From: Streptomyces roseoviridis
Lineage (GTDB): Bacteria > Actinomycetota > Actinomycetes > Streptomycetales > Streptomycetaceae
DNA: 64,000 bases
Direction of reading: 5' to 3'
NCBI RefSeq assembly: GCF_039535235.1
Contig: NZ_BAAAWU010000001.1
Location: 7,257,001 to 7,321,000 of the forward strand
Shown here: piece after piece, positions 58,828 through 64,000 of the stretch
Position numbering within the stretch: position 1 is the first letter of the stretch
How the letters are laid out: the number at the start of each line of letters is the position of its first letter
The notes under the pieces: generated by a model
The model's database searches: none
Told to the model about the DNA's origin: nothing
What the model saw: the letters and a program-made list of their open reading frames with translations, nothing else
Translations under genes and position numbers: made by a program

Positions 58828-60225
58828 ATGGGCGGCGGGCACAGCCTGGGGCGGCGGTTCGGGTGGCTCTGGGCGGCGTACGGCACCAGTGCGCTGGGCA
58901 CCTGGCTCGCCTTCGGCGCGTTCCCGCTGATCGCCGTCCAGGTGCTGCACGCCGGTCCGGCCGAGGTCGCCGCGCTCTCGGCCGCCGGGGCTGCCGTGGG
59001 TGCCGCCGTCGCCGTGCCGCTCGGTCCGTGGACCGAGTTCCGCCGCAAGCGGCCGGTGATGATCGCGACGGACCTGGCGCGGTGCGCGGCCCTGCTGAGC
59101 GTCCCGGCCGCGTTCGCGCTCGGCGTGCTCGGCTTCCTCCAGCTCCTGCTGGTGTCCATCGTGGTCGCCGCGGCGGACATCACCTTCCGTGCCGCCTCCG
59201 GCGCGTACCTGAAGACGCTGCTCCCGCCCGAGGACCTGCTCGTCGCCCACGCGCGGTTCGAGGCGACGTCCTGGGCCATGACGATCGTCGGCCCCCCGGC
59301 GGGGGGCGCGGCGATCGGGCTCCTCGGTCCGGTGGCGACGGTCCTTGCCGACGCCGTCAGCTGTCTCCTCTCCGCACTCGGGATCCGGGCGATGGGCCGA
59401 CGCCGGCACCGCCCCGAGTGGCCTGAGACCCCTCAGCGCCCCGAGTGTCCCGAGCGCCCCGAGTGCGCCGAGTGCCCCGAGCGCTCGGTGTGTGCCGAGT
59501 GCCCTGTCCGCCACGAGGCGGAGCGCCGGGGGGCCGGGCGCCGGGGGACGGTCTGCCGAAAGGCCGCTCGCCGCGGACGGCCGCGCATGCGCGCCGGGGA
59601 CCTGACCGAGGGCTGGCGCCACCTCCTCGCCGACACGACCCTGCGTCCGCTGTTCCTCAACACCACCGTCTTCAACGCCCTGGTGATGGCGACCCAGCCG
59701 CTCCTGGCCGTCCTGATGCTGGGCCGCCTCGGGTTCGCACCGTGGGAGTACGGCCTCGCCTTCGCCGTACCGGCGATCGGCGGACTGCTCGGCGCGCGGC
59801 TGGCACGGCCGCTCGTCACCCGGTTCGGGCAGCACCGGGTCCTCGTCGTGGCCGGGGCACTGCGCGCGGTCTGGCCCCTCGGCCTGGTCTTCCTCGGCCC
59901 CGGCACCGGCGGGCTGCTCCTGGTGATCGGAGTCGAGTGGGGGCTCGTCTTCTGCTGCGGGGTGTTCAACCCCGTCCACGCCACGTTCCGCCTCCGGCAC
60001 ACTCCACCCGACCGGGTCGCCCGCACCCTGACGGCCTGGGCGGTGACGGCCAAGGCCGCGACCGCGCTGCTGACCGCCACCTGGGGTCTGCTGGGCGGCC
60101 TGCTCGGCCCGCACACCGCCATCGGCCTCGCCGGCGTCCTGCTCCTGGCGACCCCGCTGCTGCTTCCCCGCCGCGCGCCGGTGCCCCCTGCCGCCGTCGG
60201 CCTCCCGGCGCGGGCGGCGAGCTGA
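58828..60225 (+). CDS. MFS transporter with Cys/Glu/Pro-rich central loop
   Basis: 465 aa, about 12 helices in two halves. N-terminal half from LWAAYGTSALGTWLAFGAFPLIAVQVL and the MFS loop PLGPWTEFRRKRPVM. Between helices 6 and 7 is an extra ~70-residue tract: repeats of PE(C/R)PER-like units with about six Cys, then RRGAGRRGTVCRKAARRGRPRM. Such Cys-rich loops are rare in MFS proteins. ATG 58828 with GGGAGGGG; upstream codons are less likely. Probable efflux pump under LysR control. Confidence 0.92.
   Translation: MGGGHSLGRRFGWLWAAYGTSALGTWLAFGAFPLIAVQVLHAGPAEVAALSAAGAAVGAAVAVPLGPWTEFRRKRPVMIATDLARCAALLSVPAAFALGVLGFLQLLLVSIVVAAADITFRAASGAYLKTLLPPEDLLVAHARFEATSWAMTIVGPPAGGAAIGLLGPVATVLADAVSCLLSALGIRAMGRRRHRPEWPETPQRPECPERPECAECPERSVCAECPVRHEAERRGAGRRGTVCRKAARRGRPRMRAGDLTEGWRHLLADTTLRPLFLNTTVFNALVMATQPLLAVLMLGRLGFAPWEYGLAFAVPAIGGLLGARLARPLVTRFGQHRVLVVAGALRAVWPLGLVFLGPGTGGLLLVIGVEWGLVFCCGVFNPVHATFRLRHTPPDRVARTLTAWAVTAKAATALLTATWGLLGGLLGPHTAIGLAGVLLLATPLLLPRRAPVPPAAVGLPARAAS
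59415..59505 (+). repeat. Short repeat of PECPER-like codons in the MFS loop
   Basis: GAGTGCCCCGAGCGC-type 15-nt units, imperfect, encode the Cys/Glu/Pro-rich loop; looks like slippage expansion. Confidence 0.75.
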
Positions 60226-60228
60226 CGA

Positions 60229-60636
60229 CTACGCGCCGGCGGCCGAACGCCGGGGCCGTACGTGCGGGGCGAGCGCCCGGACCAGAGCCAGGGTGCTGAG
60301 CGTGAACAGCACCACGCCCAGCGGGACATGGAGCGAGGCCACATGGGCCACGCCCAGCGCGACCTGGGCCGAGGCGAGGGCGAGGAAGCCGACGGCGTAC
60401 AGCACGGGCCGGACGGATCCGCCGCCCGGACGCCACGCCAGGACCGTGGCCAGCAGATACAGCAGGGCGGCGGAGTACATGACCCACGAGCCGATGTCGT
60501 GGAGGAGGTAACCGCGGGACGAGGTCAGCAGCGCTCCGGCGGTGGACGCCTGGAAGAAGAGGCAGAGGGTCTGCAGCGCGAGGGTGACCTTCAGGAACGA
60601 GGCGGTGCGCGGGCTGCTCGTCGTCGTCCGGCTCAT
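60229..60636 (-). CDS. DUF6220 family membrane protein
   Basis: 135 aa, four hydrophobic helices (LKVTLALQTLCLFFQASTAGALL, WVMYSAALLYLLATVLAW, VLYAVGFLALASAQVALGVAHV, VPLGVVLFTLSTLALVRALA). Convergent with the MFS gene, 3 nt between stops. ATG 60636. Function unknown. Confidence 0.85.
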   Translation of the reverse strand: MSRTTTSSPRTASFLKVTLALQTLCLFFQASTAGALLTSSRGYLLHDIGSWVMYSAALLYLLATVLAWRPGGGSVRPVLYAVGFLALASAQVALGVAHVASLHVPLGVVLFTLSTLALVRALAPHVRPRRSAAGA

Positions 60637-60740
60637 GGTGTGCTCTCCTTCGTCGTCTTCATCGCCTTCGGCGTCCGCCCCGAGTCGTCTCGGAGCGGCT
60701 CGGTCACAGGACACCGGGACGCGGCCGCTTGTGACGGCAT

Positions 60741-60754
60741 GTGACGCGGATCAC
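60741..60754. promoter_or_regulatory. CRP-like palindrome upstream of DUF6220 gene
   Basis: GTGA-N6-TCAC, the core symmetry of actinobacterial CRP/FNR sites (GTG-N8-CAC), about 105 nt upstream of the DUF6220 start, in the divergent space before the Sir2 stop. By symmetry only. Confidence 0.35.
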
Positions 60755-60803
60755 CCAGAGGGGGCGGGTGCGCCCCGCGACGCGAGAGGACGGGACAGCC
60801 CGG

Positions 60804-61703
60804 TCAGGTCGCGCAGGGCCCGTCGAGCGGGATGCCCAGCCGGTCGGCCACGGCGGTGAGGGCCGAACCGAGAGGGAGGGCGACCCGGGTGAGGGCGTGA
60901 CGGTCGCCCCGGGTCGCGTCGCGGTTGACGATGAGGACCGGTGTGCCGGCCTGGGCCGCCTGGCGGACGAACCGCAGCCCCGACATCACGGTCAGCGAGG
61001 ATCCGAGGACCAGCAGCGAGGCCGCTGCGTCGATCAGCTCGCGGCACCGCTCCACCCGCGGCGGCGGAACGGCCTCGCCGAAGAAGACCACGTCCGGCTT
61101 GAGGACGCCGCCGCAGACCAGGCAGGGCACCACGTGGAAGTCCCCGACCTGTTCGTCGGTGAGGTCGGCGTCGCCGTCCGGGTTGAGCGCGGCGGACACC
61201 GGCCGGAAGCCCGGATTCGCCTCCTCCAGCCGCTGGGCGAGCTCGCGACGCGCGGAGAAGGCACCGCAGGACAGACACACGACCCGGCCCAGGCTGCCGT
61301 GCAGCTCCACGACGTTCGCGCTGCCCGCGGCCTGGTGCAGACCGTCGACGTTCTGCGTGATCACACCCGTGAGCAGACCGTGGCGCTCGAACGCCGCCAC
61401 GGCCCGGTGCCCGGCGTTGGGCCGGGCGCGGCCGAAGGTCCGCCAGCCGAGGTGGCTGCGGGCCCAGTACCGGCGCCGGGCCTGCGGGCTTCCGGTGAAG
61501 TCCTGGTACGTCATCGGGGTGTGCCGGCTGAGACTGCCGCCGTCGCCCCGGTAATCGGGGATGCCCGACTCCGTCGAGATCCCCGCCCCGCTGAGGACCA
61601 GCACACCGCCGCCGCCGAGCGCGTCGGCGACCGGCCCGAGGTCCGTGGTGCCCGGCGGCAGGTCCTCGGGAGGCGTCCAGTGCAGAGTGGGGCGCATGCG
61701 CAT
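60804..61703 (-). CDS. Sir2 family NAD-dependent protein deacetylase
   Basis: 299 aa. NAD site GAGISTESGIPDYRG, catalytic His in TQNVDGLHQAAG / VVELHG, zinc Cys pairs CLSCG and CLVCG, and FFGEAVP. Removes acyl groups from lysines of cytosolic proteins. ATG 61703 lies 6 nt after TACCCT (leaderless). Divergent from the methyltransferase, 161 nt apart. Confidence 0.95.
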   Translation of the reverse strand: MRMRPTLHWTPPEDLPPGTTDLGPVADALGGGGVLVLSGAGISTESGIPDYRGDGGSLSRHTPMTYQDFTGSPQARRRYWARSHLGWRTFGRARPNAGHRAVAAFERHGLLTGVITQNVDGLHQAAGSANVVELHGSLGRVVCLSCGAFSARRELAQRLEEANPGFRPVSAALNPDGDADLTDEQVGDFHVVPCLVCGGVLKPDVVFFGEAVPPPRVERCRELIDAAASLLVLGSSLTVMSGLRFVRQAAQAGTPVLIVNRDATRGDRHALTRVALPLGSALTAVADRLGIPLDGPCAT

Positions 61704-61864
61704 GCCGCCAGGGTACGGAACCCGGCCCGCGGGCCGCCTGTGGTCGTCATGCGTGGCCGCTCCGTGGCCGCTCCGTCGTGCCGGGGCGGCGCCGGGGGCG
61801 CGCCCGTTTGCCGGTTCGGCAAGACGCCTGGCGGGGCGGGCCGGGCGCGGCGGACAGTGGGGCG

Positions 61865-62575
61865 GTGAACGACAGACACGCTTCAGACGGGCCCGGGGCC
61901 GGCACCTCCGTACCGACGGACGGACACGCGGCGGGATACGCGGGTGATCCCGCGGTGCGGGCCGAGTGGGACAGCCGTTACGCCGACCGCCCGCAGCTGT
62001 GGAGCGGCCGTCCCAACGGCGCGCTCGTGGCGGAGGTGACCGGAGCCGCCGGGGCGGCCGGCCTCACGCCCGGACGGGTGCTCGACGTCGGCTGCGGCGA
62101 GGGCGCGGACGCCATCTGGCTCGCCCGCGGCGGCTGGGACGTCACCGCCCTCGACGTCTCCGGCGTGGCGCTGGAACGGGCGGCCGGGCACGCCCGCGAC
62201 GCCGGCGTCACCGTCCGCTGGATCCACGCCGCGCTGACCGACGCGCCGCTCCCGCCCGCCTCCTTCGACCTGGTGTCCGCCCAGTACCCGGCCCTGCTGC
62301 GCACCCCCGACGCCGCGGCCGAGCGAGCACTCCTCGACGCCGTCGCACCCGGCGGTGTCCTGCTCCTCGTGCACCACGCGGGCATGGACACCCACCAGCG
62401 CCACGACAGCGGCTTCGACCCGGCCGACTACGTCTGGCCCGCCACGGTCACCGCGCTCCTGGACGACGACTGGGAAGTGGAGGCCGACGAACAGCGGCCC
62501 CGCGTGGCACCGGGCGGCGGAGCCGGCGCCCACCACACCGACGACCTCGTGCTGCGCCTCCGCCGCCTGCGCTGA
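61865..62575 (+). CDS. Class I SAM-dependent methyltransferase
   Basis: 236 aa. Tellurite-resistance/TehB-like order: WDSRYADRPQLWSGRPNGALVAEV, motif I VLDVGCGEGADAIWLAR, GWDVTALDVSGVAL, then FDLVSAQYPALLRTP. GTG 61865. Some members in actinobacteria methylate small thiols or halides; substrate unknown. Intergenic space after it carries repeats. Confidence 0.9.
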   Translation: MNDRHASDGPGAGTSVPTDGHAAGYAGDPAVRAEWDSRYADRPQLWSGRPNGALVAEVTGAAGAAGLTPGRVLDVGCGEGADAIWLARGGWDVTALDVSGVALERAAGHARDAGVTVRWIHAALTDAPLPPASFDLVSAQYPALLRTPDAAAERALLDAVAPGGVLLLVHHAGMDTHQRHDSGFDPADYVWPATVTALLDDDWEVEADEQRPRVAPGGGAGAHHTDDLVLRLRRLR

Positions 62576-62893
62576 GCCCGCCGCGCCGGCCCCCCGCGCC
62601 GGCCCGCCCGTCCGGCCTGTTCGTCCGGCCTGCTCCGGTCCGCCCGTACGGTCCGCTCGTCCGGTCGCTCGTCCCGTCCGGCACCCGAAGGGGTGACCTC
62701 CGCGCCCGCCCCGGCCGGCCCTCCGGGTGCGTGCCGAGCGGCCGGATGGCAGAAAGGAGGGGAGAGCGCCGGCGGAGGCCGCCGTGGGAGGAAGGCGGTC
62801 GCACGGCGGTGGTGCAAGAGCGGTGGTGCAAGAGCGGTGGTGCAAGAGCGGTGGTCGAAGAGCGGTCCGTCTGCCCGAGCCCCTGGAGGAAAG
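62576..62893. other. Intergenic stretch with tandem repeats, no gene
   Basis: About 318 nt. The first part is pyrimidine-rich GTCCGGCC-type degenerate repetition; near the end is the 14-bp tandem repeat listed separately. Open frames through it are repeat-driven and not genes. Confidence 0.6.
62807..62862. repeat. 14-bp tandem repeat, four copies
   Basis: CGGTGGTGCAAGAG repeated three times exactly (62807-62848), then a variant copy CGGTGGTCGAAGAG (62849-62862). The period is not a multiple of three, so it is noncoding, 32 nt before the next gene start. Confidence 0.92.
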
Positions 62894-63382
62894 ATGTCCC
62901 ACGCGGTCAGTGACGGGTCCGGGCCCGACGGTGTCGCCCGCCGGCCGGGCGGCCCGGACGCCGCCCACCGCTGCCCCCCGGGCGTCAGCGACGCCACCGT
63001 CGAGGCGCTCGGCTCCCTGTCCAAGGCCCTGGAGACCGTCGAGCGGGCACGCGGCGCCCTCTACGGCTTCCACCAGCTGACGGGCACGGCGGACTTCGAG
63101 CTGGACCGCGCCGTACGCCTCCTGAGGGAGGCCGGGCACGACGACTGGGCGGACCGCGTGCAGACGGAGATCGTGGGGCGCAACGTCATCCCCGGCCACT
63201 GGACGTTCCAGATCGTCGAGTCCTACGACCGGACCTACTACGAGCCGTTCAAGTCCCTCTCGCGCCAGGCGACCGACCACCTCGCCGACGGGAAGGACCA
63301 CCTGTACGAGGCCCGGCTCAAGGAGGAGCGGCGCACTCACGGGCATCCCGACCACCTCTCCCGCCCCGGCGACATCCGGTGA
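62894..63382 (+). CDS. Conserved hypothetical protein
   Basis: 162 aa with ribosome site GGAGGAAAG before ATG 62894. Helical, charged: LSKALETVERARGALYGFHQLTGTADFELDRAVRLLREAGHDDWADRVQTEIVGRNVIPGHWTFQIVESYD. Soluble, no known motif that I recognise. It looks like a small actinobacterial helical-bundle protein. Stand-alone, 31 nt before the next gene on the same strand. Confidence 0.8.
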   Translation: MSHAVSDGSGPDGVARRPGGPDAAHRCPPGVSDATVEALGSLSKALETVERARGALYGFHQLTGTADFELDRAVRLLREAGHDDWADRVQTEIVGRNVIPGHWTFQIVESYDRTYYEPFKSLSRQATDHLADGKDHLYEARLKEERRTHGHPDHLSRPGDIR

Positions 63383-63413
63383 GCGGACAAAACACCGTGG
63401 GGGCTCGGCGCTC

Positions 63414-63941
63414 ATGCAGACGTTTCTCCCGTACATGACCTTCTCCGAGTCGGCGGCCGTCCTGGACCCCAGGCGGCTCGGCAAGCAGCGCGTCGAGGCG
63501 CTTCAGGTGTTCCGGGGCCTGACGGTGCCGACGTACGGGTGGCGCCGGCACCCCGCGGTGCGGATGTGGGCCGGCTACGAGGAGGCCCTGGTGCGCTACG
63601 GGCTGGACGTCTGCGCCGTGTGGACCGCCGAGGGCCGCGCCGACACCTGTTCCGTCACCTTGCTGCACGACTACCGCGCCTGGCGGCCCTCGGGCGAGGT
63701 CCGCCTCCAGAGCGGCCTCGCTGCGGCGGGCGAGCTGCCTCCCTGGCTCGGCGACCCCGCCTTCCACCGCAGCCACCGGTCCGCGCTGGTGCGCAAGGAC
63801 CCGGACTACTACCGGCCCGTCTTCCCCGACGTGCCCGACGACCTCCCCTACGTGTGGCCGGCGTCCGACCGGGGCGGTGCCCCGAGCAGCGGCCCGAGCA
63901 GCGGTCCGGGCGACGGCCCGGGCAACGGCCCGGCGGGATGA
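63414..63941 (+). CDS. MSMEG_6728 family protein (pyrimidine-dimer glycosylase-like)
   Basis: 175 aa. The N-terminus MQTFLPYMTFSESAAVLDPRRLGKQRVEALQV and WRRHPAVRMWAGYEEALVRYG match the MSMEG_6728 family, which has the fold of T4 endonuclease V-like proteins. DNA-repair activity is a family-level guess. The last ~25 residues are repetitive (SSGPSSGPGDGPGNGP), encoded by a GC slippage tract. ATG 63414 lacks a strong ribosome site. Nothing identifiable in the last 59 bases of the window. Confidence 0.85.
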   Translation: MQTFLPYMTFSESAAVLDPRRLGKQRVEALQVFRGLTVPTYGWRRHPAVRMWAGYEEALVRYGLDVCAVWTAEGRADTCSVTLLHDYRAWRPSGEVRLQSGLAAAGELPPWLGDPAFHRSHRSALVRKDPDYYRPVFPDVPDDLPYVWPASDRGGAPSSGPSSGPGDGPGNGPAG

Positions 63942-64000
63942 GGACCCGACCTTCGTAGACTGGGACAAAGCTGTCGGTGACGGGCGGGACCCGGCCACGG

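Overview
The window is very GC-rich actinobacterial DNA. Several things point to Streptomyces: third-codon-position GC bias that produces long shadow ORFs on the opposite strand, many GTG/TTG and leaderless starts (a TANNNT -10 box 6-9 nt before the start codon), the melC1-melC2 tyrosinase pair, CYP105-like P450/ferredoxin pairing, LacI-type TGAGAGCGCTCTCA operators, and maleylpyruvate-isomerase/DinB-type proteins. I see no rRNA, tRNA, CRISPR array, insertion sequence or prophage. It reads as one chromosomal segment with about 68 protein genes, mostly in small divergent or convergent units separated by strong GC hairpin terminators.

Layout. 0.3-2.2 kb: secreted subtilisin-like protease. 2.2-4.4 kb: PadR regulator / HAAS-type membrane protein / methyltransferase operon and an unknown gene. 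4.5-5.9 kb: P450 plus ferredoxin. 6.0-7.0 kb: ATP-grasp protein. 7.0-16.2 kb: a coherent beta-1,3-glucan (laminarin-type) utilisation locus, with GH1 beta-glucosidase, two ABC permeases and a binding lipoprotein, divergent from a secreted GH81 glucanase with a C-terminal CBM56-like module, then a LacI repressor. Three near-identical palindromes tie the three units together. 16.2-20 kb: old yellow enzyme, MFS exporter, PucR/CdaR-like regulator. 20.1-21.8 kb: a one-piece ECF sigma factor / zinc anti-sigma / transmembrane / extracellular CAP-domain protein. 21.9-33.2 kb: mixed single genes (DUF998, SDR, RNA 2',3'-cyclic phosphodiesterase, a large unknown coiled-coil protein, a small HTH protein, a PstS-like lipoprotein, DUF1801, a TOPRIM protein, a flavoprotein, a TPR protein, GNAT), with several tandem-repeat intergenic regions.

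33.3-34.7 kb: thyA-folA operon. 34.7-36 kb: melC1-melC2. 36.3-41.6 kb: hydrolase, DinB protein, CBS protein, then a heat-shock cluster (HSP18-type regulator divergent from hsp20, followed by two DUF2267 genes). 41-45 kb: SufR-like regulator, DUF2975-XRE pair, mycothiol-dependent isomerase family protein and LysR. 45.1-49 kb: class A beta-lactamase lipoprotein and a complete polar amino acid ABC transporter ending in a strong terminator.

49.5-55.8 kb: the most interesting region. It is a compact, apparently complete four-gene transcription unit: a Cy-A-MT/E-PCP cysteine-type NRPS without an N-terminal carrier domain, a free-standing carrier protein, a type II thioesterase and a LysE-family exporter, all translationally coupled or nearly so. 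It looks like a stripped-down relative of the pyochelin/yersiniabactin thiazoline-forming modules with no acyl-loading enzyme in the window. 55.9-64 kb: a small HTH gene coupled to a Clp N-domain protein behind two copies of an inverted repeat, CsbD-like protein, a secreted 14-residue-repeat protein, LysR/MFS divergent pair, DUF6220, Sir2 deacetylase, methyltransferase, an unknown conserved protein and an MSMEG_6728-type protein.
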